Assembly (NCBI GenBank): GCA_040954595.2
Contig: CM082595.2
Coordinates: 3,844,001 to 3,908,000, forward strand
Source: Balanoglossus misakiensis
Lineage: Eukaryota > Hemichordata
Length of the DNA stretch: 64,000 bases
Direction: 5' to 3'
The notes beneath the pieces were generated by a model, which was given only the letters and a program-made list of their open reading frames with translations, did not search any database and was not told the origin of the DNA. How positions within the stretch are numbered: the first letter of the stretch is position 1; each line of letters begins with the position of its first letter. Positions 23,865-36,568 of this stretch are shown in pieces. The translations under genes and the position numbers were made by a program.

Positions 23865-26800
23865 TTACTCTTCTTCGTCTTCTTGTGGATCTCTGATCAA
23901 TCCCAAACAACGGCCAATCCGCATCGTCTGTTTCAAGAAACGCTCTTGCGCGAGAGCAATTGCCATAGAAACCAAGGAAAGTCCTAGCAACAGATACACG
24001 GCCATGGCCAACAAGAAGGACGGTTGGTGGCCAAACATTGGTATGATGTCGCCGAAGCCGATTGTTGTCAAGGAAATAAACGTGAAGTAAAACGAATCGA
24101 GAAACGACCAATCTTCCTGCCAGTACCAGAAAAACAGCGCGCCAGCCACGGTGTTCACAAGCAGGACCAGGACCACGACGTATATTGGGACTTCGTAGTT
24201 CTCGTTATCATTGCTCACTTCTGAAATCTGCGAGCTTTTCCTTCTCATACTCTGTCGCCTGCTGCCGAGCGAGCTTGTCGACACAGATGACGGCCGCCTG
24301 TCGTCCGAATCCGATTGGCTGACACGAGCATAGAGGCGATCGTTCACGGCACGCCACCCCGAGCCAGACAGCCCCGGGGGTTCTGTGTCCGCGTCGCAGC
24401 AATTCCGACTCTGCACGCTCTCTCGTCTTGAATTTGGCAAATTTTCCCGCGGTCTGCAACTCTCTCCCTTCTCCCCCTTTTCAAACCTCACGGAAGGCTG
24501 TCTGTTTTGCTTTTTGCTCGTCGTCGCATCTAACAGCAGTGAACAAACTTTGCAACATAACTTTGAAGTCACGCCCTTTTCGCCAAGGGCTTCGAACACT
24601 TTCGTGAGGAGTTTTTCTCCCAGGCGAAAATCTTTCAAGCTCCCGTTTGTACATCCGTTCTCGGGAGCAGACTCTTCTTTCAACGACAATAACCTCAATA
24701 TTGTTTTCTTCGGTAACTTAACAGTCACAAAGTCATCATCCGTACCATCGTCTGCAAGATCTACCCTCGATTTGCCATCTGACAGATTTATTGTTTCTTC
24801 GACAGTTTGCTGGTTTAAAATGCGTAAATACCCAGCCTCGGGTCGGGTATCGTCTGCTGTTTGAGAAGAAAATGCGTTTTCCGCCGCGGGCACAAAAACC
24901 GTCGGTCGGTCGCCATTTGTGTCCACACCGTTCTCTCCCCTCGCCTTGGAATTTCGATGAATGACTTTCTGTCGTTTGCCGTTCTCATCGGTTCTGATGA
25001 CAATGTTCCCCAACAAGACATTTTCACTGAATTTTCTGATGCGTTCTTCTGATTTTCTCCGCTTGCTGTTGTTCCCCAACATAAACAAATTTTCGGGTTC
25101 CGGAGAGATGTTCGACCCGTCTCCGTGAAGCGGATCGTAATATTCATTCTCGCAGGGAGCGACTGTCAGGGGCATTTCAGACAACTTCCTCTTGTTTGGG
25201 TTTTCTGTCTTGATGTACCGAAATTGCAACGACTGCTGGAGGAAGTCTTGGCGGTAACGGAGGCGTTTTCGCCGAATGTACTGACAGATTGCCGTCAGCA
25301 TCTGAGCGAAGAGTCTGCCGATGTCAGCCATGACCACAAAGAAGAGCGGAATCCCAACCAGGGCGTAAAATATGCAAAATATACGACCGGCTGTCGTTTC
25401 GGGAGCTACATGGCCGTAACCTGCAAAACAAGAAAGGGGGAGCAAAATAATTAGTGTGAATTTGTGTATAAAAGGAACTGGAAAATTTGTCATTTTTCTG
25501 TTCTGTGTATCGACGGCAATGTCACGTGACAGAGGGACTGGTGTCGCGTTGCGCACCTAACATAGTTTATCAATGATGCGTGTAAACAGTGCAGTGGGAC
25601 CTTATATTGTCTTACTGATTTTCAGCAGTACATTTTATTCAAGCCGTGAATTCGAAAGAAGTCCGTTGTACTGAAGGCAGGGCCCACTGTACTATACACA
25701 GCTAAACGTGTATACTGTTTTGGCAAGCAAAATACTGCCAGCCGAGTGCGTTTCAGAAAGTCTACCCACATCCATCATTTCACAATATCATTCCTAACAA
25801 TAGAGACGGCGATCAATTATTTTTGTTTAATACAATGAGTCTATGAATTTATTAATGATGTTTAGGGGTTAGTTGGAAAGTGCTTGTGTTAATGTGTTAA
25901 CTATAACAGGCGCTGACATGAAGTGTAAATTACATTTTCAGTTAAAACACAAATAAGAGATCGTTTGAATTTTGTCGTGTGTCACAGACTGTTTATAAAA
26001 TTGCGGTCGACAATGTCACCCATAGAAAAGTGAGGGTCGGGTAGCTGGTTATATTACGGTGTTATTGTTGTTGTATATAGATATACCCGTGTTTTGATCC
26101 GAGAGTCAGGGACCAGCCCTCTATGTGGGCCAATAATAAAATGGGCAAATAAATTATCTTTCAAACGGAGGGTTGCTTAATTAACGGCGTGTACATCCAT
26201 GACCCCAAGGTAGTAAAATGGTAAGATTTGAAGGTTCTTTATTTTAATTTTAGAATCTGTCCTTCGGGTGCGAAATGTCATGCGAAGGGAGAACATGACG
26301 ACTGTGGTTGAAACTCTCGAGTTTTACCACAATGGAAAGTCAGATTGTCATAATTCAAAGTCAACAGCTGTTGTCTATGACAATTACAATAGTATTGAAT
26401 CTGAAAACACACACCATATTTTACAGATAGGAAGCAATCTGTTCCGAGACACGCATAAGGCGGGGGTGATTTACGGTAAATACTGGACTTGGTTCAAGTC
26501 GGTGAATTAAAAACATTTGCAACAGATTCTATCTCGCTTGTCACTTTTTATTCAAGCTTTACACAATCATTTATAGATTTACTGAATTTGTCATAAGGGC
26601 CCCCACTGAAAATAATCGTGTGGTTCCGATAACACGCTTTCCAGACGGTTATGTATATGCGGAGGTTGGAAAATATTTTTCTGTCATTTGTTTTATTTGT
26701 CAGAACATGTCTTCGGTTCATAGATGACGTCATATCATTCAAAGTCTCGTGTGTTCTCCTTGTTTTTTAATTATCACGGAAATTACATTTGTTCAACTTC

Positions 26801-29114
26801 CGTGTTTACATAACCATTATGGGAACCATTCAATATTTTTGGCCTATTAATCGCCAGGGTTTTCACACAGTTCTGTATATATACGTACATTGCTCAACTC
26901 GACGCTGTCCAGGCGACAGTCAGATCTCGTGTGAATCGTACGGTGACTGATATGCTTGTGGTTTATAGATGAATGAAATATGAGTTCAAAGAAAACCTGT
27001 TATGCGGCCACAATGAACGCCGTTGGCCGTAAATCAAAAATGTTTATATTTAGCGTACTATCACCTATTGAGGCGACCAATATAGAACAAACGGAACATC
27101 AGGGAATCAACAGGTTTCTGTCTCGATTTGGGCGCACGTAGTCACGGCCCTGCGCGGGGAAGAAAGTCATCATCTGTGACAGGAAATACATTGTATTTGA
27201 TAACACGTCCCGAGCTCAATATATATATTGTATAAACCCCAAAGGGTCTAAATACTCAATTGTGTTTTTCCAATTAATCACTTAAAATTTTCCAGATATG
27301 ACTGACAGCAAAAGCGATAGTTTGGCAATGCTTTTTGGGCCAGCTTATATTTGAGCATGCGCCGCGAGGAAGCCATCATAACGCGGCCCTCCATACATTC
27401 ACAGATGTCAATTCAACGCTTGATTGGTTGACGAACACCTTCAAATTATTGGCTAGATTATTTGCTCTTTACTTACTCTTAATCATATTTCGATGACTCG
27501 AAATTCCGTTTTAATGAGTAAGCCGATTTAATGACCTTGTAATTGACCGACGCGCACGCCTGCTGTTAAAAAATCATTTGCATTAATTAATCGACACACA
27601 AGGACTCTAATAATTAGAGTTAAGTGGGCTATCACTTGGTGCGAAAATGATTCGGAAGTATTTGACCGATTCAGATATGTAATACCACTTATGTTTGAAG
27701 AGTTTGTATTACTTGGCTGGCAACCCGTTGCTACGGCAATTCACCAAATCTCGCGAAATCTCGCAATGGCCGGAAAAGCGTCTATTTTCTCCGTTATGGA
27801 GGTGCAAGATGTATTGCTGGTGGTGGTGGTGGTGGTGGTTCATCTTGACCAAGTGCAAGGCTGGGATGATCCCGCCACTACGAAGGTCAACTGTATCATG
27901 ACGCCAGTTACGCCAGAAAACACACGTTAGGGGTTTTAAAGTTTGCCATGGATACTACCGCCATATTTAACGAGGACACTTCGTCCTAAATATAAACACC
28001 CTACTTTGCCATTAGCTGAGTCACGGTCAACGAGTATACAGTGACCGTGGCCTGTGTTTTTTTGCACACCAACCGATGGGGCAGCATAAGTAGTCTGCTT
28101 CTATATGCATGTGTGTATATATGTAAATATTTTACTGATCTCAGAAATATTCTGTACGCTTTCATATCAGGTGCACCCGTTATCCATGATCGATGACTGG
28201 CACTGGTTATTTTTGAACTATTAGTGTTAGTCATCTGGGTATCTATGTTACGGTGACACCGAAGCCCGTGCTAGATAATATATAATGGTAGGTCTGACCA
28301 TAGATAATAATAAGTTGAAAGATGGAGTTGGTTTTGCTACTTGTGAGAGGGGATAATGAAAACCCACTTGGGCAAAGTCTATCATCTGCAGTCTCTCTCT
28401 GTTGGTATGTAGTTCACGGCGTGAAGAGAACAGATTCCGCTGTACATTTAGACACTTTTGTATGTATATAGTGACTAATATGATGTCGCCCGCGGTTGGG
28501 CGTGAATCTTCGGGAAATGAGTGAAACGGCCATTAAAACAGAGCTAAAAGCGACACTGCGTACAAATGTACCCGTATTTTTTGTTTCCACTCCTCAAATT
28601 ATGAATTTACTAATTGCGTATTTGAATATTAGAACGAAATGCTCGTCAATATGATCCTGGATTCAGGATGAGTTTGAGCTTTGCAGGAAGCACGTATTTG
28701 GGACATGAAAACAGTCAAAACAGAAACAGTGCGGTCGTCACAATAACGTTGAGAATGCAACTTTGGTTTACATCAATTGGCCACCAACCCGTCACAGTTT
28801 AGATGAACGTCGACGTGCTTTAATTTTCCACCTTTCTACATTTGGGACTGACCTCGCACACTTGTCGAATTTGATTGAAAATTATGACATTTAAATGAAA
28901 GGGATGGAATAAAATATTATCAGTGTTGTAAGTATCCATCAATGTGCGGAGTTTTTTCCCAAACAATCAATTGGTAGTTCTGTGTCATTTGTTGTCATGT
29001 ATTATTTATTGGTGTTTTAAAATTAGTAACGGTAATTTGAGCAAAATAGTTCAGTTTGAAATATATTCGTGACTAATGGAAAGAGAGTATGGGTGTGGTG
29101 TGTGCGTATGAGAG

Positions 29115-29164
<50 letters not shown>

Positions 29165-29985
29165 CATGTAGAGATAGATGGATATAGATTTGAGAAAGTT
29201 TGGTGGGATCACTTGTGGGTTGTTTATTTACACACAGCATCACTCTACTTACGAGACACTTGTACATGACTTCAATAAAACCCCGCAAAAATGTAATTCC
29301 ATTATACAGTATATACCATATAGTTGCATCACAGGCAATTATGTCCCATATAGTCATAAAACAAGGCCAGGTCGAAAGCCTACCATCGGCTAATATAATT
29401 ATAATGCCTGACACGTCAAAGAATTAAATGTGATAAATACATAGGAGTTCGTTCCGCTATAGAGAGAAAAGTGATGTTAACACTTCAGACAGTAATATTC
29501 TATTGGTAACGGGATTACATTTGTATAAATACACAGTTACCCTACTTACCTATGGTTGTGACAATTGTTATGCACACAATGAGAGATCCCAGTATAGTCC
29601 AATGGCGCTCCATCGCCATACCTGTTGCCTCTATCCCATGGTTGATTTCGTGCTCTACCCCTTCTGTGTACTCGTCTAGCACACTGTTGGCGTTGGCCAG
29701 CCATATTTCCTGGCCCCTAGCGCTCAGATTCCACAGGGTGACGAGAGTTTTCTCCCGCAGCTCGTCGACTTCCTCGTGCTCGCTGACGGTGGCTCCGCTC
29801 TCCAGCGACTGGAAAATCGCCGCCCCGGCGCACAGGTAGGAGATCAGCGCCGACAGCAGTCCCAGATGCGACAGGAAAGTCTTCGTCAACTTCCTGATGA
29901 TCGACTTCCACGACGGCTTCTTCGTCAGGCGGAGACTTTCGACGAAAGCGAGCGACCCGAGTCGGTCGCGGCTGAACCGCGTCAT
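23865..29985 (-). CDS. Two-pore-domain potassium channel, TRESK-like, 2 exons
   Basis: K2P background potassium channel of the plasma membrane. Exons: 29985-29550 and 25420-23865; 1992 nt, 663 aa. M1 is at about 38-62 and an NLS glycosylation sequon at Asn86 lies in the extracellular cap. P1 filter TTIGYGH ends at residue 149, M2 at about 159-183, M3 at about 559-577, P2 filter TTIGFGD near 599-605 and M4 at about 614-640. Only the M2-M3 cytoplasmic loop is unusual: about 360 residues, Ser/Arg/Glu-rich and hydrophilic. A long M2-M3 loop and short C-tail are the vertebrate TRESK (KCNK18) layout, and M2/M3 sequence also leans that way, but subfamily needs a tree. The single 4.1 kb intron splits the first Gly codon of the P1 GYG, a position known to be conserved in K2P genes. 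Confidence 0.92.
27818..27840 (+). repeat. (GGT)n microsatellite
   Basis: Seven GGT-type triplets in the K2P intron. Confidence 0.9.
29110..29163 (+). repeat. (AG)n microsatellite
   Basis: Nearly uninterrupted AG dinucleotide tract of about 54 bp in the K2P intron. Confidence 0.95.
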
Positions 29986-32840
29986 CTTCTTCTCTTACCG
30001 GGCCGCTCCAAAGTACTAAAAACACAGACAGCTTTTTCCCCCAGTTGTGTTCACCGTACCGTCATGTCATGGCGCAGCAAAACACCAGTATGGTGCGCTA
30101 TTGGTCCTCGATGCTTTTCTTACGTAACAAACAATAAAGGACAACATTTCTAATTATTTTTTGACAGAGAAGCTTTTGTAGAAATGAATAATGCTGGTCA
30201 TACAAATTGAAAGCATAACGGGTCGCGACAGTCTGTATTTCTCCACGATTTTCCACAGCCCGCGACACATGTCCAGATATTCACCTCGCACGCGTGCTGT
30301 CACCCTACAAACAATAGTCTATAACGGGACAGAAATTTGTCAACCCCATCAGGTACCACCAGCTTGCTCGTCACGCGGTTTAAAATAGCACAGCACAGTC
30401 GGAAAAATATTTTAATTGGCCGATTACAATTTACGAAACAGTGGCGGCCGACCAAAATACAAGGACCGATGGACGGGTCCACTGGCTCTGGTGTCGCATG
30501 CGCAAACGTTGAATCATTATATCGACGGAGAGACAGGCCCAGAAGTGACGGTTTTTAGAAAACTAGGTATTTTGTCACTTTGATCATCGACGACACATGA
30601 CGATCCTCGACCAAGTGGGGGTAACATGGATGCTAATTCATAACAATAAAACAATATACATAAATGAATAATTACATGACACCTTTTATGATAATTTGAT
30701 CCGTACGCCGCCACGGTCGAAGTTGGACCAATTACGTTCAGTTTGATCGATGTGTCTGAGATGAAAAAAATATGGCGTGTAAACAAATAAGAGAAAGTGT
30801 TACGGTATAAGAATATGGTGGGTGATAGGTCTTGGCATGGACTAGGTGAAAGTTTTTTAAATTCAGTTGTGAGATACACTGTTAAACTTCTGTGAGCTCC
30901 GTTTCAATATGTCAAAAATATGTACATGTATACAATAATTGGGAGATAAGTGACAGGGAACTGAAGGCGAGCGAGGGGGGTAAGGGAGGGCGATTTCCGC
31001 TTTTTGCACGAAAAATGCTGATAATTACCTGTCGAGGGTGCTGGGTGTCTAAGGCAAAGAAATCGATATACACCGTTATGGGTCAGCGGTCGTTGCCAGC
31101 AGTGCAGGTGGACTCGAACAGGTTCGTTCGTTTCAACCGCTGGAAACGATTAGAACACATAATGGATTACCGCAAATGTTTCACACTATAATCGCATTCG
31201 GAACTATTATCCCCTCCCGCCCCATAAACAAATACGTCAACATCCCCCTAAGGCATACATGCCTGCATGTACCACCATTTCTATTCTGTTAATACGAATG
31301 TGCGTTTCCTATACATTGTATGTACATGTATCTTTTACAAGGCCACCTTGTCGGGACCGCGCATGTAGGGGTCCTTCCGTGCTTATTGCATATGGTCGAC
31401 ACGATTTTATTAATAGTACCAGGTAAAATAGTCGCAAGGAATACTACATCACTCCTGGAAAGGCATAATCTCATCATTATCACAAAAACATGCCCCCTAC
31501 AGCAACAACAGTCCGCACTGTGTTGTCGTTGTTTTGCCTTGATTCGAGGCCGCTGATCGGAAATAAAGTTCTGGTTCGCGAGAATGATTCTCATCGTGGC
31601 GTACACCTGTTGCACGAACACCTGGTTGAAGAGAGCAATGGAACTGCATGACCAATCGTGAACAACTTTGCGACAACACTGCATGCTCACAGCTATAACG
31701 CGATCACATTCGTGATACACCACAGGTAGAAAACGTCCAAGTGGCCCTGGATATCTATCTACCCGTGATAGAAATTAATTTATTGTAAGTTCATTCAGGA
31801 TGAATAACATATGCAGTTAACCGTGTCGTTTTGAAAGACGCTCAATTAGTGACAATTTGGGCCAATTTCGTTTAATGCATCGATCTTGCTCTAATTCCTG
31901 AACCAGGATGAAATGACCAGCTTTAAGCTCATCATCACATTCTGTATACGTGTACAGTTCTTGGTGGTTTGAAATTGAATTCAAGTCCGGACCTTTATGA
32001 AACGTGACTAACACAATGGTTCAGTTGACGGCCACGTGTCCCTGCATGTGCTGTTTGGTTGAAACTGAAATTCCAACTTTGTGACTTCTGTTGGTTGTAC
32101 ACTTCCTCAGTGGTTTCGCAAATCGGGTGTAATTTTTCCAAATGATTGTTAACATTCCACCCGATATATTTTCTGTTTTATAAGCATTCGAATGGACATT
32201 CGTTATTTTTAAACAACCAGTGTGCACCTGGCCGAGAGATATCTTCAATGCATAGTCGAAACTCTCCATGGTTGAAACAACGAGGCCCTTGGGCGGTCAG
32301 ACATTTATTGAAGGTTCAAATGAAGGACTAACCTCGGTATTAGCAAGTTCTTACTTGTTAATTACTGTATACGTCCTCTAATTGTTGCGTGGTAATTGAA
32401 GGACAGACAAGCTTCAATGATTGGCACTGCGGGCAAAGTCGACATCACGGCAAATGAGCGTACAATTTCGGATTTTTAGAAAGGTGTACATGTATGTGCG
32501 AAAAGTTTAGGCTAGTGTGTCTTTTTTCAGAATGGATTTTAATGTGGACATGTTGCAACGTGAAAGAATAAAAGTCCAAGTTTGCAGACATCATGGTATT
32601 GCATTACACGTAGTCTGTATTGTTCTGAGTGCACGTCACATCTCATACTTGTATTTGTCGGTTCTTTGACTTGGAGGTTCCCTGCATTAGGTACGTGTTT
32701 TATCGTTAGTGTCCTTCAGGGAAATATGACGTCAATCGCCAACCAGGTGCCTGTTATTCAAATGCGGATGACGGTTATTTAAAGATCTTTCATCATCGTG
32801 TAATGTCACACGACGTATTTCTGCGGGCAACATTCTCAGT
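29986..32840. other. Gene-free stretch upstream of the K2P gene
   Basis: Presumably holds the K2P promoter and 5' UTR. No gene, RNA or repeat family recognised. Open frames are short and unsupported. Confidence 0.5.
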
Positions 32841-32943
32841 GGTGCAAATAAGAGTTGGCACCGCTGCGGTGCAAATAAGATCATTGTAGTTATGCTGCAA
32901 TATAGTGCGGTAAATTTCCGACTTTTTCGAGTACACATCCTGA

Positions 32944-33008
32944 TGGCGAAGGGTTCAGGAAGGCTTGACTTTTTACCTGAAGGTGTCAACTGATGTTGGT
33001 TCGAGACC
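32944..33008 (+). promoter_or_regulatory. tRNA-like Pol III A-box/B-box pair in satellite unit (first of seven)
   Basis: TGGCGAAGGG (32944-32953) fits the A-box consensus and GGTTCGAGACC (32998-33008) fits the B-box consensus, 54 nt apart, followed by a T6 run. B-boxes recur at 33553, 34108, 34663, 35221, 35785 and 36349, unchanged in all seven. A T5 run between the boxes would weaken full-length transcription. Function is inferred. Confidence 0.45.
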
Positions 33009-33350
33009 ACTTTTTTCTATTTCTTTTTTTTGTGAGAATTTTTAACGACATTATCATTGTATTTTTTTATCATTTTCATAAATCCAATTTATTTCAATAT
33101 CTACGCTGCGTTTTTATCCGTCGGGTATAAGAAACATGCAGGGAAACTTGGTATTTTTTTTGTCGCGGTTCACTTGGGCAAGTCTGAATACGTACTGCTC
33201 AGGAAAGAGAAAGATAAACTCGCTAAAACCGTGTCTTTCCGTCCGCATGACCAACGAAGGAGCGAATAAGTCATTATTTGGGCCGTAATAAAACGTTTTT
33301 GTCGTCGAGGAGTGAATAAAGAACGGTCAGATCGTTGCGGTGCAAGGAAC

Positions 33351-33435
33351 TCTTATTTGCACCGCAGCGGAGCGAACTCTTATTTGCACCGCTGCGGTGC
33401 AAATAAGAGTTGGCACCGCTGCGGTGCAAATAAGA
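33351..33435. repeat. 85 bp imperfect palindrome, one per satellite unit (example copy)
   Basis: Arms of 42 nt (33351-33392 and 33394-33435) around a single central T, with two mismatches; the inner 18+1+18 nt (33375-33411) is perfect. The arms are built from four copies of the TTATTTGCACCGC motif, two in each direction. Same structure at 33906, 34461, 35020, 35583 and 36147. Confidence 0.93.
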
Positions 33436-36400
33436 TCATTGTAGTTATGCTGCAATATAGTGCGGTAAATTTCCGACTTTTTCGAGTACACATCCTGATG
33501 GCGAAGGGTTCAGGAAGGCTTGACTTTTTACCTGAAGGTGTCAACTGATGTTGGTTCGAGACCACTTTTTTCTATTTCTTTTTTTTGTGAGAACTTTTAA
33601 CGACATTATCATTGTATTTTTTTATCATTTTCATAAATCCAATTTATTTCAATATCTACGCTGCGTTTTTATCCGTCGGGTATAAGAAACATGCAGGGAA
33701 ACTTGGTATTTTTTTTGTCGCGGTTCACTTGGGCAAGTCTGAATACGTACTGCTCAGGAAAAAGAAAGATAAACTCGCTTAAACCGTGTCTTTCCGTCCG
33801 CATGACCAACGAAGGAGCGAATAAGTCATTATTTGGGCCGTAATAAAACGTTTTTGTCGTCGAGGAGCGAATAAAGAACGGTCAGATCGTTGCGGTGCAA
33901 GGAACTCTTATTTGCACCGCAGCGGAGCGAACTCTTATTTGCACCGCTGCGGTGCAAATAAGAGTTGGCACCGCTGCGGTGCAAATAAGATCATTGTAGT
34001 TATGCTGCAATATAGTGCGGTAAATTTCCGACTTTTTCGAGACCACAACCTGATGGCGAAGGGTTCAGGAAGGCTTGACTTTTTACCTGAAGGTGTCAAC
34101 TGATGTTGGTTCGAGACCACTTTTTTCTATTTCTTTTTTTTGTGAGAACTTTTAACGACATTATCATTGTATTTTTTTATCATTTTCATAAATCCAATTT
34201 ATTTCAATATCTACGCTGCGTTTTTATCCGTCGGGTATAAGAAACATGCAGGGAAACTTGGTATTTTTTTTGTCGCGGTTCACTTGGGCAAGTCTGAATA
34301 CGTACTGCTCAGGAAAAAGAAAGATAAACTCGCTTAAACCGTGTCTTTCCGTCCGCATGACCAACGAAGGAGCGAATAAGTCATTATTTGGGCCGTAATA
34401 AAACGTTTTTGTCGTCGAGGAGCGAATAAAGAACGGTCAGATCGTTGCGGTGCAAGGAACTCTTATTTGCACCGCAGCGGAGCGAACTCTTATTTGCACC
34501 GCTGCGGTGCAAATAAGAGTTGGCACCGCTGCGGTGCAAATAAGATCATTGTAGTTATGCTGCAATATAGTGCGGTAAATTTCCGACTTTTTCGAGACCA
34601 CAACCTGATGGCGAAGGGTTCAGGAAGGCTTGACTTTTTACCTGAAGGTGTCAACCGATGTTGGTTCGAGACCACTTTTTCTATTTCTTTTTTTTTTTGA
34701 GAACTTTTAACGACATTATCATAGTAATTTTTATCATGTTCATAAATCCAATTCATTTCAATATATACGCTGCGTTTTTTATCCGTCGGGTATAAGAAAC
34801 ATGCAGGGAAACTTGGTCATTTTTTTTTGTCGCGGTTCACTTATGGGCAAGTCTGAATACGTACTGCTCAGGAAAGAGAAAGATAAACTCGCTTAAACCG
34901 TGTCTTTCCGTCCGCATGACCAACGAAGGAGCGAATAAGTCATTATTTGGGCCGTAATAAAACGTTTTTGTCGTCGAGGAGTGAATAAAGAACGGTCAGA
35001 TCGTTGCGGTGCAAGGAACTCTTATTTGCACCGCAGCGGAGCGAACTCTTATTTGCACCGCTGCGGTGCAAATAAGAGTTGGCACCGCTGCGGTGCAAAT
35101 AAGATCATTGTAGTTAGGCTGCAATATAGTGCGGTAAATTTCCGACTTATCGAGACCACAACCTGATGGCGAAGGGTTCAGGAAGCCTTGACTTTTTACC
35201 TGAAGGTGTCAACTGATGTTGGTTCGAGACCACTTTTTTTCTATTAATTTTTCTTTTTTTTTGTGAGAACTTTTAACGACATTATCATAGTATTTTTTTT
35301 ATCATTTTCATAAATCCAATTTATTTCAATATCTACGCTGCGTTTTTATCCGTCGGGTATAAGAAACATGCAGGGAAACTTGGTCATTTTTTTGTCGCGG
35401 TTCACTTGGGCAAGTCTGAATACGTACTGCTCAGGAAAGAGAAAGATAAACTCGCTTAAACCGTGTCTTTCCGTCCGCATGACCAACGAAGGAGCGAATA
35501 AGTCATTATTTGGGCCGTAATAAAACGTTTTTGTCGTCGAGGAGTGAATAAAGAACGGTCAGATCGTTGCGGTGCAAGGAACTCTTATTTGCACCGCAGC
35601 GGAGCGAACTCTTATTTGCACCGCTGCGGTGCAAATAAGAGTTGGCACCGCTGCGGTGCAAATAAGATCATTGTAGTTATGCTGCAATATAGTGCGGTAA
35701 ATTTCCGACTTTTTCGAGACCACAACCTGATGGCGAAGGGTTCAGGAAGGCTTGACTTTTTACCTGAAGGTGTCAACTGATGTTGGTTCGAGACCACTTT
35801 TTTTCTATTAATTTTTCTTTTTTTTTGTGAGAACTTTTAACGACATTATCATAGTATTTTTTTTATCATTTTCATAAATCCAATTTATTTCAATATCTAC
35901 GCTGCGTTTTTATCCGTCGGGTATAAGAAACATGCAGGGAAACTTGGTCATTTTTTTGTCGCGGTTCACTTGGGCAAGTCTGAATACGTACTGCTCAGGA
36001 AAGAGAAAGATAAACTCGCTTAAACCGTGTCTTTCCGTCCGCATGACCAACGAAGGAGCGAATAAGTCATTATTTGGGCCGTAATAAAACGTTTTTGTCG
36101 TCGAGGAGTGAATAAAGAACGGTCAGATCGTTGCGGTGCAAGGAACTCTTATTTGCACCGCAGCGGAGCGAACTCTTATTTGCACCGCTGCGGTGCAAAT
36201 AAGAGTTGGCACCGCTGCGGTGCAAATAAGATCATTGTAGTTATGCTTCAATATAGTGCGGTAAATTTCCGACTTTTTCGTGTACACAACCTGATGGCGA
36301 AGGGTTCAGGAAGGCTAGTCTTTTTACCTGAAGGTGTCAACTGATGTTGGTTCGAGACCACTTTTTTCTATTTCTTTTTTTGTGAGAACTTTTAACGACA

Positions 36401-36568
36401 TTATCATTGTATTTTTTTATCATTTTCATAAATCCAATTCATTTCAATATCTTAGCTGCGTTTTTTATCCGTCGGGTATAAGAAACATGCAGGGAAACTT
36501 GGTCATTTTTTGTCGCGGTTCACTTGGGCAAGTCTGAATACGTACTGCTCAGGAAAGAGAAAGATAAA

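Larger units (their letters stand above)
25421..29549 (-). other. 4.1 kb intron of the K2P gene
   Basis: No coding exon recognised within it. Contains a (GGT)n tract at 27818-27840 and an (AG)n tract at 29110-29163. Confidence 0.7.
32841..36568. repeat. Tandem satellite array, about 6.65 copies of a 555-564 bp unit
   Basis: Equivalent points (TCTTATTTGCACCGCAGCGG) recur at 33351, 33906, 34461, 35020, 35583 and 36147, giving periods of 555, 555, 559, 563 and 564 bp; a partial copy begins the array at 32841 and the last unit stops mid-way at 36568. Units are more than about 95% alike. Each has an 85 bp palindrome, a T-rich segment and a GGTTCGAGACC box. The repeated 61-90 aa open frames in it are by-products of the repeat with no protein-family signal. 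Confidence 0.97.

Noticed and set aside
25900-28500. Possible extra exons inside the long K2P intron
   Set aside because: The two exons join perfectly in the GYG glycine codon and give a complete channel, so no further exon is needed.
29717-30025. 102-aa frame overlapping the first K2P exon
   Set aside because: Alternate frame of the exon that encodes M1 and P1; no start-site or splice support.
33312-36344. Family of repeated 61-90 aa open frames (MNKERSDRCGARNSYLHR and its antisense partner)
   Set aside because: They arise because one satellite unit is repeated; both strands are open in the same place, there is no protein-family signal, and units differ by small indels that break some frames.
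32841-36568. CRISPR-like or prokaryotic repeat array
   Set aside because: Units are over 550 bp and the setting is an intron-rich animal genome; it is a tandem satellite.
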